DNA of 64,000 nt from assembly GCA_000708835.1 (NCBI GenBank), contig DF237058.1, positions 1 through 64,000 on the forward strand. Reading direction: 5' to 3'. The position numbers were made by a program, and so were the translations under genes. Below, piece after piece: positions 47,909 through 60,065 of the stretch (positions are counted from its first letter, which is position 1; each line of letters opens with the position of its first letter). The DNA comes from Klebsormidium nitens (Eukaryota > Streptophyta > Klebsormidiophyceae > Klebsormidiales > Klebsormidiaceae). The notes below the pieces were generated by a model. The model made no database searches. It saw nothing but the letters and a program-made list of their open reading frames with translations, and was not told where the DNA came from.

Positions 47909-50900
47909 ATGGCAGTAAACCCACAGGTCGATGCACACAGCGGGCTTCCGATCCCGTTCATAGGTGAGATGTTTGTTTTGGCAAGGGAGGGGGTGGAGTT
48001 TCAAGTGGACAACGTGCCAGGGTGAGTGGTGCACCTTTTTCGAAAAAGTCCAAGAAAGTGCCTGCATGCAAAAGTCGCTTGTGCGGCCACTGAGCTATCC
48101 TGTGCGACGGCATTGTCTTGCCGGAAAAAGGTTTCTCTTGGAAAACTTGCTGGTTTTTAGGCTTTGAACCAGAAGGTGCTTTTTGCCACTCACTTGAAGC
48201 AGCAATAAAGGCGGGCAAGAACGGAGTGGTTGACCTTATAAGAAGGTTTTCATTGACCCTTTCTATAAAGTTTAAGAAGGTTTTGATAGCCGTCGTGAAA
48301 TTTGCGTCGTCTTTGTGGTGGGCTGAAAAGGTCGTTTTCACCAGACCTCACTATCTAAAAAGCCCGACAAGCCGGTTCTACTTGCTACTATTCCCCTCCG
48401 CGGCTCCCGAATGCTGGGCCGCTGAGCGGAAGTCTTCTGTGTAGTTCTTGTCCCCCAGCAATGACGCTATCACGGCTCCTTAGGTCAAGGTCTTCACGGG
48501 AGAGTTGCGCAGCCTCTTCAAAGAGGCAGCAGGGCCACCAAAAAAAAAAGTGGATAAAGGAAATCGAGCTCAAGTACGACGCGTTTTGACAAACTCTCAT
48601 TGATCTCCGCAGAGTCCAAGGGGGCAAGTGGGACGCTCGGGGCACCATCTATTTGTCTTCGATCCGCATCATCTTTGTGGCCAAGACTCCTTCCAATACG
48701 CTGACGTCATTTGACCTTCCGTTGGTGAGTCTTCAGCACAGTGCCTCAAACAGATAGCCAGTCAAAGTTTCATCCCTTTTCTCGCTTTTCAGGGCTTTGC
48801 AAGATCTGGTTTAGGTGTCTCTGGGAGGTCGGGTTTGGGGTTAAGGAGCTCGTTACAGATCAATTGAGATCTGGTCATGATGGCTGGGAAAGAGGGTGAG
48901 CAGGGGTTGTTCAGCAAGTGTTGTTATGTCCAGAAGTTCAGAAGAATCTGCCATTGACGAGGGGGTCTACGGGCAGAGGTTTGATTGTAGCCCAGGTTGT
49001 TCATAGAGCAAGAACTACGTGATTAAATTTCTTCCCACCGTACTGTTGAGCAACACCTAAGCATGTGGTTCAGCTGAGAACTAAAATCCGAAGGACTTGA
49101 AGACTTTTGATATGTCCTTCGTAATTGTAACTTTACAAGTAAAGAAGAAGCGCGCTCACTTCAATACCGCATTCGAAACATTCTGAGACCGAACCGCATG
49201 GCCCAACTATATCGGTCTGATCCATTGCACAAACATGAAGTAAGTTTTGCTCCTTGGGAAGTGAGTCCTCGAGGCCTTACAACAGGTGTATGGAACCGAA
49301 GACTCGTTGTGGTTTACATAATTTGGCTTAAACCTGTTGACACCTTTTAAGATCTCCCCTCATGTTGTGCCAGGTGTACATCCATGGGGAGAAGTTCAAC
49401 CAGCCCATTTTCACATGCAACAACATCTCAGGCCAAGTGAGCCCGGTAAGTCAAGGAAATCATACTGTTGTCTCGTGTTTGTTGAACGTTCCTGCCACAG
49501 CCTTTTTCATAGATGCATCGTCCGTCTTTTGTTAGTGTCGGTCAATTCTGGGTCGTCGAGGCCAACCGACTTGAGGAATCTAGCTAGAACTGCTGTCTGA
49601 ACATTGGGGTCTTGCAAGTGGTGTATATATGTGTGCTTCCCTTTCCGCTTCTTCGCACGCGTTTCTCGAACAGCCGAGCTTCCTGCTCGACATCCATTTC
49701 AATCTCTTTTCCTACGACTTGACAAAACCATGAATATCTACCGCATCCCACTTAAGCGGCTGTTTACTTTGCCGCTTTTACGGATAAACTGACAACTGCA
49801 AGTCTCTGCTTTCGCTTACCGTCTGGTCCTTTTGGGCACCCATCTCCGCTAGAGACACGTCCCGTTTAAGCAACCTCGAAAGAGCTCAAATCTGAGCTCG
49901 ACGGAATCCTGAACGTTTGTTCGTGCTCCTCGCACACTTCGGAAGCTCAGATGCCTGCTACCTTACGCACAAGTAGGTTCTATTATGAAAGTGGCGTGGT
50001 ATTTCGTCTTCACCCGACGATTTTGGGTCGGTTACTGGGCCGACTGTCGCTGCAACCCCCTCCAAAGTCGCGATTTTCGTGAAATCAAATTGAAAACTGC
50101 GATGGAGTCATCGCTCTGTGACGTCACCGCGACCAGCTATTACACACTCACCGCTGAATCGTGCTTTGCAAATGGTACAAAGTGGCAGATTCTGAGCGAG
50201 CGGCTCCCTCACAGGTTCATTTGAAATCGTCAACTGGAGGACCCTTTGTCATGAACCCAGTGTCCGATCACTTTCGACTTTTCGGGACCTATCCCCGTCA
50301 ACCTACAACACACGCAACCCGCCAAACCCCTTTCGCATGGTGCTTCCCAAAGGCGCTTCTTAGGCAAGCGTCACCTTAAGCATACTTGTGAGCCAGTTTA
50401 TTATCCTACCATTTTGGTAGCAAGACCTTGTTTTTTGGCCCTTCTTTTCTATCACTCAGATTTTCCACATCCTTTTGGGCTCTTTTTACTACGTCAACTC
50501 TCTATATTTTTTACATATATGTATTTCAAATTATTTTAGCTTTTATTTTGAAAAGGTTCAATTTTTTCAATACTACTTTATATCAATGATGATTCATATC
50601 TTTCAGGTGCTTCCAGAGGGCGCTTCTTGGGGCGAGCGGCCCCCCCACAGTTTCAAGATTCTGTTCAAGGAAGGGGGCGTCGGAACGTTCGTGCCCCTCT
50701 TCTTCAATCTGCTGAAAGCGATCCGCGCGCAGATGCCGCAACAGCAAACGCCCAGCGCGCCCCCGTCGCCGATCCCCGAGCAACAGCCGCAAGTCGATGA
50801 GATGCTACGCAGCGCGTAAGTGGGCCGAAACTGGTGGTTTTAGTCTGGTCACTGGGTTCCGTTTCCCCTCAAATTTTTCGGGCACCCGTGTTCGAATTCC

Positions 50901-51978
50901 CCCTCCGTTAGTCTTTGTCGTTGTAAAGCAGTATGCTGTCGATCATCTCCTGATGTCTCGTCTTTGCTGTGACGATAAGCCCCTCTCGCCGACCCTCAAA
51001 GAACAGCGCAACTCGATGAGATGCTACGCAGCGTGTGGGTGAGCTGAAGCTGGGTTTGTTGATTTCATTACGGTTTGACTTTTGCCTAGGCTTTTATGGA
51101 ATCGTTTCTCTTGTTGATTTTTATCTGCTTATCTTTCCGGTCAAGTCTACTCCGTCTTCGACTGCATGTCGGACTGCATGTTTTGTTGTTTCGAAGCAGT
51201 CCGCTGGACGATAGCGGCCTACTCAATGTGTTCTCCTGGTAATGTAGTCTCACTCTCTTGGCGTCCCTTCTCCGCTTGCTGTTTGTGGAGTCTGCATAAT
51301 AAGCTGTGGACTAACAATGCTGCTTACAAGTTCAAGGCGGAGCCTTTATAACAGTCAGCTTGTAAAGTCAAGTTGGCAGAGAAGTAATGCCCGCCGGTCG
51401 GGAACGTTTCTTGTGAATGTGCATCCTAGCCTGGTTTCTCGTTGGGGCCCGATCGGATTATTGCTTGTCAGCTTCAACCCGAGTGCTGCGAAGCAAGGTT
51501 CTGGGCAAGCGTCTCCGAAGTAGATTTGTTTCAGAGTGTCACAAGTTCACGTTCATGTGAATACGCGTGAATGCGCCGGCAGGGGAGAGTGCGAGCTCCC
51601 GGAGTCTAATGTAAACCTAACAAGGATTCCGCCCAACCGCATCAGGCTTGCGAACAAGTTTTCCTTTGTCTCCCTGAAGTATCATCGGAAGTAAGTCGGA
51701 TCCGCAGATACCACGACTGAAAACTGTAGTTATTGAAGAACTAGTTGGGTATCCGCGCCACCAGTCAGATTCGTTGACAACGACGTCAAATTTATTGCGT
51801 TTCAGCCTCTGATATTCCAGAGGGCGACGTCCGTTTCTAGTTCCTTTCATGTACTTTTGGACGTCCGTGCAGGTACGTTGACCCGAACGACCCGTCCAAG
51901 CTGTACCTGCAGCAGCCGTTCACGTCTCAAGACGGGCTAAGACGGCGCAACTACGCGAGCCAAGGGGCGGACACGTAA
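47909..51978 (+). CDS. WBP2-like GRAM-domain protein
   Basis: Five exons (47909-48021, 48613-48724, 49374-49445, 50607-50815, 51873-51978) give 203 residues in phase; the stop TAA lies within a GTAAGG that mimics a donor. It matches the plant WW-domain-binding-protein-2-like family (for example Arabidopsis At5g11680) along its whole length: PIPFIGEMFVLAREGVEF, GTIYLSSIRIIFVAKTP, SFDLPLVYIHGEKFNQPIF, NNISGQVSP, SFKILFKEGGVGTFVPLFFNLL and YVDPNDPSKLYLQQPF. The GRAM domain (about 20-125) is a PH-like fold that usually binds lipids or membranes. A Gln/Pro-rich linker follows. No PPxY WW-binding motif is seen in the part read. Introns 3 and 4 hold degenerate copies of the edges of exon 4. Confidence 0.93.
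50161..50606 (+). repeat. Echoes of WBP2-like exon 4 5' edge, with an AT-rich insertion
   Basis: GTGCTTCCCAAAGGCGCTTCTTAGG at 50340 repeats the start of exon 4 (50607), and GAGCGAGCGGCTCCCTCACAG near 50195 repeats a later part of that start, with its equivalent start near 50161-50170. Spacing is about 267 and 170-180 nt. A T-rich stretch at about 50395-50600 separates the nearer copy from the exon and may be a later insertion. Confidence 0.65.
50816..51050 (+). repeat. Echo of WBP2-like exon 4 3' edge
   Basis: TCGATGAGATGCTACGCAGCG followed by a GTGAGCTGAAGCTGG stretch near 51014-51050 repeats the end of exon 4 and the start of intron 4 (boundary 50815), about 220 nt downstream. The preceding CGCC...CAACAGC-like part also matches. 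Confidence 0.75.
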
Positions 51979-53328
51979 GGTTGGATTGTCGTCGGGCTTT
52001 CAACAACATTTTGTATGTAAATACGAACCCTCACATCCGGCAGGGTTTAGCCAACATCAACCCCATTCTGGTCAGGTGGGGAAGGCAGCCTGCATCGATC
52101 CACCCGATGAAGCATCGTGTATGAATAGAGAACGTATACTTCTAAGGCAGACTCTGATGTACATTGAATGGTCTATAAGTCACGTTTGAGTTTTAAGGTA
52201 ACTTTTTCTAGTCTTTGAGCTCGATCGACCTTTCCAAGAATGCCGCCCTCAGTGCTTTCGTACAAGTTGCAACTTCAAACGACACGCGTGTGTCAAAGGC
52301 ACGCGCTACCGTCGTATTGATGCTTCGTGTGCACATTCAATGTGGTGGAATAGAGCATGGCGATCTGAGTCAGTGGTGGGCGTGAGAAGGTGCGGTACGT
52401 GGGGGCTGAGTCTGCTAATAAGTTAACTTTCAGATCTCAGTTTAAGGAGCCGATCCGAAGGCCTACGTGGGCGGCCATTAGAATAATGTACATAAGATCA
52501 ACAGCTGCCGCGCCCGGCTCCCACGACAAATATCCTCAGTGTCGGGTGTGTACAATCATCGTGCATGCACTATTTTCATATTCCCGACAAGTGTGCCCGC
52601 ATTGGATCCGATTGAATCAATGATGTCGAGGAACCGGATTCTTGTATGGTACATGGAGCTACGCATGCAAAATGATACATAGGCTCGAGCCATGATCAGT
52701 ACGTGGCCTCAGTGGTGCCCATGCTAATTGTATTTATAGTTGTAATTATCATGCCTCCAACTTCGGTTTGCTTAACTCCAGAGAATTGCACGAGCAACCT
52801 CAATTCGGAAAAGCGTATATGCAGCATGGTTGCCAGTTCCAGCTGGCATTGAGTTCTTCGAGTTTGCGCGGCACGCTCGAAAAGCACGAGTCATAAATCG
52901 CTTGATGCTCAGGCTTCTAAGTTCTAGAAGCTGGGGTTTTGGAGGCACAGGAATCGAGTTGCAGCATTCTGCAGGCACGTACGGGGCATTCAATGTAGCA
53001 ATCTGTTCTTAGACAACGACTGAACTTTTGAACCAGAGGGCATCGACCGGGGCGCAGGCCGGGCTTTCGCTGTCCTCAGTCTCCACACAGCTTCGGGAGT
53101 GAAGTGACGTTCGTCAACTTTCTGCAGGAGCTAAAGCGAAGCGCATGATCAAGTTCTCAGTTGTCAAATTGCAGATTCTGGACAAGCTTGAGTTCGTCGA
53201 ATCCGCATGTGACAATCGCCCGTGCGCACAACTCGCCAGAGGCGTTTGAAGCGTACAAGCAAGTTCCGTTTGTCAAGTGAACGACCGTTTCAAAGTAACG
53301 AATTGTGCTTTCATTGCAGCAGCAAAGT
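51979..53328. other. Gap downstream of the WBP2-like gene
   Basis: About 1.35 kb without a recognisable gene. The first part is presumably WBP2-like 3' UTR; 52480-52700 is AT-rich and contains GTGCATGCAC and ACGCATGCA words. Confidence 0.5.
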
Positions 53329-53474
53329 GGGGCTGTAACTCAGCGCTAGAGTGCCAATGACCCGGCCAACTCGGAATAAGCGCATATTCCGAGTTGGGTG
53401 GCAAGCTCGGAATAAGCGCATATTCCGAGTTGGGTGGCAAGTGAGAAACGCGGGTTCGATTCCCGCCAGCTCCA
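53329..53474 (+). tRNA. tRNA-like element with a duplicated palindromic insertion (possible pseudogene)
   Basis: GGGGCTG at 53329 pairs with CAGCTCC at 53467-53473, giving a seven-pair acceptor stem with one G-U. ACTC/GAGT forms a D stem, and GCGGGTTCGATTCCCGC forms a perfect T arm containing the Pol III B-box GGTTCGATTCC. The region where the anticodon arm should be is filled by two perfect 36-nt repeats, each able to form a long hairpin. I cannot assign an anticodon. TTTT at 53495-53498 could be a Pol III terminator. It may be a disrupted nuclear or organelle-derived tRNA, or the head of a tRNA-derived SINE. Confidence 0.5.
53370..53441 (+). repeat. Two perfect 36-nt tandem repeats, each with a palindrome
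   Basis: The unit at 53370-53405 is repeated exactly at 53406-53441. Each contains CTCGGAATA and TATTCCGAG as inverted arms around AGCGCA; the first copy extends the stem to 13 bp with CCAA/TTGG. Exact identity implies a recent duplication or strong homogenisation. Confidence 0.92.
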
Positions 53475-54732
53475 GACTCTCACCGACACTCTCCTTTTGC
53501 AGATCAGAAAGTAGTTTTTCGAGCTACTCCACTACATTCTAGACGGCCCCGTCTGAGTGCGACGCACTCATGTTGCACAACATTGAGCACCGCCGCTCAT
53601 TGTAGTAGACGCGGAAAGGGGTACCCTGGTTTGTACGCTTGCAGAAAACATGCCTTGCAGTGCTTAAAATGATGGGCTTGGCAGACACTGTGAAAAATGG
53701 GCCCCAGAGCCAGGCCTTCTTACAAACAAGAGCATCGCCTCGTCTGTTGGGAGTTTCTTACAGTACGGGCTGTACATAACAAGTTTTCGCATCAGTGCCT
53801 TCTTGGCAGCGTTGCCACCCGTTCGTCTATCCGCAGAGCAGGCCCTTGATCCGCTGCGGAAGTTGACTCCAACTTTACGTAAAAGTGGTCCTGAGGACCT
53901 GCAAGGGTTCAGTTTGAAAACGACGTGTGTTTATCGCAAACTGCCTCAAGAAAGCTCATTGATGATTCTCAGGTTTCCAATAGAGCCGTAGCTGACGGTG
54001 ACCAAGCTTCCCGGCTTATGGTAAGAGACGATGAGCAAGAAGGTTTTGCAGCATCCGTTCAAGTATTCCATTCCATATTCAAAAGCGGCGCCGCTTTGGA
54101 ACAGACCGAAAGAAGCGAGAAGCGCGCTGGTATACATTCGTCGGGGCCACATCTCATTCGCGAATGCTGAAGGTCATGCACGATCCAGCGTATCATTACT
54201 TTTGCAAGTCCGACCCGTCTGAAGACAAAAGAGAACAAGCATTTTACTTGCTTACGAGCTACAAGTTTCCCTCACAGTCAAACCGTTGACCAAACGCCTA
54301 TGTACACCATCAGAAAAACACCGAGTCCCGGATCTCGTCACTCAAGCTCTTTCTATTCATCAATACTACATCATACGAGCTGGAAAACGAGAACTGTGCT
54401 CGTGCTAGCAAGACCTTGGAAACTTCCTTCAAGTTAAACTCACGGGCTGTACTGTTTCGACAGAACTTCGCAAGCGTGATGGCTCTTACGAGCTATCTAT
54501 GCTCACAGTTCTAAAGCTGACAACCGAAATGGTCTCTTAATGAGCACACTCACTCCCTAGAAAGGGGAATTGATGACTGGCACTCTTGCATACTAAAGCT
54601 TTGGACCTATACAAACACACACTTCTCCAGCAAAAACTCTCACGTTTCCTTCCCGCACCTTGCGAGTAGCCTTCGTATCTAGAAAACAGGGACTTCACTT
54701 CCCGCTTGACGCTCTAGAGCGAAACGCTCCAC
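53475..54732. other. Gap downstream of the tRNA-like element
   Basis: About 1.26 kb with no supported gene. A short inverted pair flanks about 53557-53600 (GAGTGCGACGCACTC, then GTTGCACAAC). The right end should carry the 3' UTR of the secreted-protein gene. Confidence 0.4.
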
Positions 54733-57567
54733 CTAACGTGCCCCAAACGGGGTGAAGTAGAAGTCTACAATCTGAAACCCGGGGAGGGTCGCTGACGTCA
54801 CTCTGACGTCGAAGTAGAACGTCAGGGTTGGGTTGACGGACGGATAGTCCGCTTGGAGACCGACGCCCACTACGACACCGCGGCTCAGGGCAATACCTGC
54901 GTCCGTAACCTGTACGAAGTACAAGTGCGGACGCGTCAGAAAGGTCCGCACCCAAGAGAAGGAAATGTAGCTAGCCAGGAGTTGTAGCCTCTCATTCTAT
55001 ATTTCAGCCGTTCGCGAGCTCCGGTTTTGTTGCAATTGGCCACGTCCAGCTCTGACTTCGTTCGTTTCTCATGTGTACTTACGTACGCTCAAAAAATAAT
55101 TGAGTCGAACGGAAGTGATAGTCAGCTTTAATCATTCAAGGCCTGCGGACGAAGCTTTCTCCTGAAAGGTTGAAGCACGTTTACCTTCGACAGATGCAGC
55201 TGACTTCTTTGACTTTCTAAAATTGTCCTCCGGTTTGGAAAGGACCTGATTCTGACGTTAGCATATGATCCTGCTCGGGTTCCTAGAGCGAAATCATTTG
55301 ACAAGGGTGACTTCACAGAATCTGTAAGTAAAACAAATTCACCGGGTTCTCGCAAGTAACATTACTTCTAACGTGTCGATCTCTTCCTGTTTTTCCGGCG
55401 GGCCAGGCGCAAAATTGTCCCGGAAAAACAACCAGTTTCCCAACAGATTTTTCCTCAACGTCCAAACAAATCAATCCTAAAAGAAGAGACTTGACTATCT
55501 TTCCTGGACGAATACTATGTTTGGGCAGCGCAGAACCTCAAAACAATTCAACACCAAATTCACATACGTACGTACCAGAGAGTCGTACTTCTACGACGTA
55601 ATGACGTCAGCGGGCACCCACCTTGAAGATGCTGCGGTAGTCGCTCCCGGCGGGAATCTGCAGCGCGGCCCGGAGTTCGTCGAACACGCGCTCAGTCTGA
55701 CCGTCCGCGAGGACAGGTGGACGGTTTATGATGTCCGGATGGTACGTGGCGCCTCGTTCGACGGCCGTCGTGTAAAGGGCGTAATCGTTGTTGCCGATCG
55801 CCGTGAAAAAAGTGACGAGGACGTTTCCCGCGTCGCGAACGCCTTGCGGCTGGTTGGCGGGGGAGCCGGGGATGGACACGTGGCCGTCGCAGCCATCTGC
55901 CAAGGGGGATTGAAGGGTTCAGACACTTCTGGTTGCTTCTAGTTGGGGTTTGATTCGGACAATGTTAATTGAAAGATCTTCGAAAAGGCGTCAAAGCAGA
56001 AAGCAGAGCAGGTGTCGGTTCGGAGTATTGTGTCCTGCCAGAGATCCGATCCATATACGAAAAGATGAACGGGCAAGAGGTGCTGAGCATAGAGAACGAG
56101 TTGGATCTTGCAGAAAAACACCCATGAGGATTATCTTTCTTTTCAGTGTCTATCAGAATGCTGACAATCGATGTCTGGCAACACAAAGTTGGACTTCAGA
56201 ATGATTTGAAGGATCGAGGAACACGGATATCGGAGAGCGCCATGAAACAGTGTTTTCTTAGCATTTGAAGGATGCGGGCAAAGCTATCACTCCTCTCTGC
56301 AGGTCAGCTAGAGCAAGTTTTGCAGGAGATCAATCAATCAAATCTACGTTCAGCAACGCTCTAAAATGGAAGGCCTAAGGTCAGCATTGTTCAAGGACAA
56401 CAATTGAGAGCATCACTGAAGGGCGATAAGTCAAGAACCAACGGAAAAGGCGGGGTGAAACCCGAGGTCCTTACCAAGGACGCAGTTCAACGAGCTGCCA
56501 TCAGCAGAAAAGCTGCACGGGAGGAGAGAATCGAAGACTTGGTTTCATTTCGAGGACTCGTTAGAGCTGCACACGGGCCTAGAAAGCTTGAGCCTTGTGG
56601 GGTGACTTGAACAGTATCAACGCTCAACGAGGCACATGCGGGAACTTCGTCTGGCGTCGTCGCTCTGCTCAGCTTTTGAAAGCCAGCTTCGCTTGCTTGG
56701 GGTGTTTCGAGAACGGCGGAAAACCAGTTGGTTTTCATCCTTGACAGTCACAGGAAAATTGGAAGAGAAACATGGGAGTCTGAACATAGGCCAAGGATTC
56801 AACAGCGTAGCCGCTCGATCATTGGGCGTCCTGCTTCCTTTTTGGTACCGAGGACGCTGAACGCAAATAATGTTTCTTTTGTTGGGCGAACGAGTTTTAT
56901 GTTTTGGGTGCGTCCGACTCCATCTCGCAAAAGGATACTCAGAGAACCACCAGAAACGCGATACAAAAGCGGGACAGTTCTTGAGGCATCGCGAAACTGC
57001 ACGCAACAGCAAGCGGCAAAATCTGGTGTCACGTTGTTAGCAAGCGTTGCAAAGAGACGGTGGTCAGAGTCAGTACTAACAAAGCAGTGGGCCAGGATGC
57101 TTCAGCGCCTAGCCAGATTGGTGGCTCAGCGCACGTGGTTTGATTCACTGGATATTGGGCCTGTAAACCTGGGTGTGTTGACGGGGGTGTGTTGACGGGG
57201 GTGATTCAAACTAAGAGGTTTTCAGCTGGCAATGAGGCAGTTTGAGCATGGAGGGTTCACAGGAAGGAATGGCTGTTCCCTGGAAAAGCTCCGGGCTCTG
57301 ACCCCTGGGAAAAGGCATTACTCCCTGTGACGTTGATATCAGACCAGTTCCGTCCTCAACTATTCAGAGAGTGCTTAGGGCGCGGGGTTAGTTTGCTTAC
57401 CATGGGGTAAAGCCCAGCTCGTAGGGGCATACCGACGGGTCCAGCTGCAGGAGCTTCCGGGAGGCGCGCGCGGCACTGCAACTAGCATGGGCGCACGGCA
57501 GAATGCAGCACGCAACGAGCACTGCTGCCCAGAGGATGCTGCTGGCGGAGCGGTCCGCGGGCGCCAT
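54733..57567 (-). CDS. Predicted secreted protein of unknown family
   Basis: Four exons (57567-57401, 56512-56475, 55896-55622, 54909-54733) give 218 residues in phase. The 38-nt second exon was found because exons 1 and 3 cannot be joined directly without creating a stop; it restores frame and has a CAG acceptor and GTAAGG donor. Residues about 10-29 (SILWAAVLVACCILPCAHAS) are a signal peptide, followed by RKLLQL, a motif common after signal peptides of green-algal secreted proteins. The mature part has several cysteines near the N-terminus (VCPYELG, GSSLNCVLDGCDGHV) and a C-terminal region of alternating beta strands (TDAGIALSRGVVVGVGL, TLTFYFDVRV, FQIVDFYFTPFG). I do not recognise the family; a small NTF2/SnoaL-like fold is only a guess. 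Confidence 0.65.
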
Positions 57568-58570
57568 TGCTTTGTGGGCTGCTTTGCAAAGCGTGGCAAA
57601 AGATTGGGTCGCTTAGAAGGAGGAATTGTTGGTGGAACGGGGACGGACGGCCGCTTTGATTGGGCCCTTCTCCAGTGGGTTTGGCAAGGACACTGGGTTG
57701 GTTCGCTTTCAGTCGATTGCAAATATGCAATGGTTGAAACATCAAGCAGGGCGTTTTAAGCTTCTGGGGCTTTCTGTGGCAAGGGGATCACTCTGATGGG
57801 ACAAACGCGAAGCAATCAATAACAGCTGTTGCAAAACAAACCGGAGCAAGGAAGAGCGCAGCGGAGGGTTGTCTAGCCAGCTCTTGAAAATACCGGGTTG
57901 TGCATATCAAAGAACAGATGGTACTGCGGGGTCACTTTCCTGATCGAGCTGCTGTGCCGGAGACTCCATTAATTGTGCCAGTGACAAAGTTGCTAATCAC
58001 AGCGCCCTTCGTTAGCTGACGTACTGCAAAATGGCTGAAAGGCAATAATATCGCCGAGCAGGCAGCACACTTTATGCTGCACGCGTTACGTTCACAGTGG
58101 CATTGTGCTGAAGAAGGGCACATATGGAGCACGCTGCGAACAGATCGACTCAGTGTGCTGGTCTGAAGGACCGCACATGCCTGGTCGGGCGACGGGTGAC
58201 TGCACTGTGCACTGTGTGCACTGTGCACTCTTCATAGGCCCAGTATACACTGAGCCGGTGACGCCGGTGACAGCCGGTGCAGCTGTCGGCAGTGCCGTCG
58301 CCCATGACGGTGATTGCCCGCACTTAATGAGCCACGTCCGAGTACGGACTCCGATTGTGTACGCCACATACGTATACGTTCAGCACCAGCGTATAACGCC
58401 CCCTTATGAGGCTGCTACTCTAGCTGATCCAGCACAGAGACAGGCTGATCGAGGAGGAAGCTCCGAGGAGGAGTACCTAAGTAGACGAGCTAGGGCCGGC
58501 AGGACCTCAGAAAAGTTGTCAGGGCGCAACTTTGGTTCTTTCAAGGGTGCTTTGAATCCGACTAGCGAAT
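57568..58570. promoter_or_regulatory. Divergent interval between the secreted-protein gene and SDE2
   Basis: About 1 kb between outward-facing start codons, so both promoters are expected here. An open frame covers 58105-58570 but shows no recognisable protein. A low-complexity GTGCACTGT-rich stretch lies at about 58197-58232, followed by GCCGGTGAC repeats. Confidence 0.45.
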
Positions 58571-60065
58571 ATGGCGTCGTTTCAGGTGTTTGTAAAGAAT
58601 CTGCAAGGGGAGAGCAAGTGTCTGAGAGTTGGGACGCCTTCCGTGACGGGCAGGGAGCTCGTTGGTCTTGTCGAGGATGCTGAAGGCATCCCCTCAGTTT
58701 TCACTCGCCTTGTGACTGGGACTAGCCAGCTGGACGATGACAGCATCCTGTCCGCGGACGACCGTGGCTTGTTTCCTTCCTGCACACTTTTGGCGCGGTT
58801 ATTGGGAGGGAAGGGGGGTTTCGGCTCGCTGCTCAGGGGTTCCCAGTCGCAGAAGAAGACGACGAACTTTGACGCCTGCAGAGACATGAACGGGCGGCGG
58901 CTGCGGCATGTAAATTCGGAGAAGAAGTTGGTCGAGTGGCAGGAGCAGGCAAAGGACAGGGAGCAGGAGAAGCTGGCCGCAGAGCAGGTGAAGAAAGACG
59001 AGCGGGAGCTGAAGCAGAAGGTGGAGAAGGACAACGCCCTGGCGCAGCTGCGGGAGCAGACGGAGGTCATTCTTGACAAGTAAGACATGATTGGAGGTTG
59101 GATCTCCAGGATCCAGATTAGGGTTCTGCTGCCATTTTTGTCCATCTTCGCCCGTGCGGCCCCCAGGGAGGTTTTGAAGGGGAGCAAGTTTCAGTCAAGG
59201 TCCCGCAGGTGCTCAGCAACGTTGGCCATCTCCGATACAACATGTCATTGATCTGGAGGCTTGCCCGGAATCCAATAGCTTGTATCTGACTTGATGCAGG
59301 TGGATGTGATTGAGCAGTATTGTCTTCTGCTTCACGAATTGTCTCACTTTCAGAGTGCCCCGTAGAGGAGTTCATATTGTAAGAAACATCCTTCAGATGC
59401 ATGTCACTTGCCTTTTGTTAGACGTCTGATTCATGCTTATGACGTGCAGGGTTGAGGACGCAGTCAAAGACGCCATGAGCTCCAAGGCGGCAGGCAAGCG
59501 CAAGGTGGAAGAACCGGAGAGCGTTTCGGTGGTCAAGCGGGTGCGTATGTTTGGGATCCTCGAGGAGGAGGACGAAGAGGAAAGCGGTGACGAAGATGAG
59601 GGCCTGGATAAGGATGCTACTGTCGGTCCCTCTGGGGTGGCGACGGGGGACGCCGTCGGGCCCTCTCATGCTACATCGGAGGCGACTGCAGAGGATGCCG
59701 CTAAGAGGGACGAGAAGACGGATGTAATTAGCGGAGAAACTGAAGCCGGGAGTGCGGGTGATCAGGGGAATGACACAAATGCTGGGGCGGATGTAGAGAA
59801 TGCGCATCGCCCTGCTGTGGCATCGAATGATGGGGAGGCCAAGGAGTACGGACGGCCATTGGATTTCAGCATGTTCGAATCGGCGCAGGAGATGGAAGCG
59901 TTGGGGTTAGAAAGGCTCAAAGAGGAGCTGCAAGACAGGGGCCTCAAGTGCGGGGGCAGCTTGAGCGAAAGGGCGGCGAGGCTGTTCTTGCTGAAAAGCG
60001 TGCCGCTGGAGAAGCTTGACAAGAAGCTATTCGCAAAAGCACCTTCAAGCAAGAAGGGCACGTAG
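58571..60065 (+). CDS. SDE2: SDE2 (replication-stress and splicing regulator with cleavable ubiquitin-like domain)
   Basis: Two exons (58571-59079, 59450-60065) joined in phase 2 give 374 residues. SDE2 is made as a ubiquitin-like fusion; cleavage after a Gly-Gly releases the Lys-starting C-terminal protein, which acts in intron-specific splicing and, in animals, at stressed replication forks. The UBL spans residues 1-80 and ends LLGG, followed by [10 protein letters not shown], exactly the family cleavage site. Next come [21 protein letters not shown] (SDE2 signature, about 104-124), a Lys/Glu/Gln-rich coiled coil (to about 170), an acidic low-complexity middle and a C-terminal SAP-like segment ([27 protein letters not shown]). 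The first exon ends GACAA/GTAAGA, where the unspliced frame would stop at once. Confidence 0.95.

Noticed and set aside
55517-55942. 141-codon plus-strand frame
   Set aside because: It is the antisense of a well-supported exon of the secreted-protein gene.
55622-57567. Direct join of exon 1 to the 55896-55622 exon of the secreted-protein gene
   Set aside because: The junction would create a TGA stop; a 38-nt exon at 56512-56475 repairs the phase.
58105-58683. 192-codon open frame overlapping the SDE2 start
   Set aside because: It overlaps the SDE2 ubiquitin-like domain in another frame and is unrecognisable; probably an upstream open stretch.
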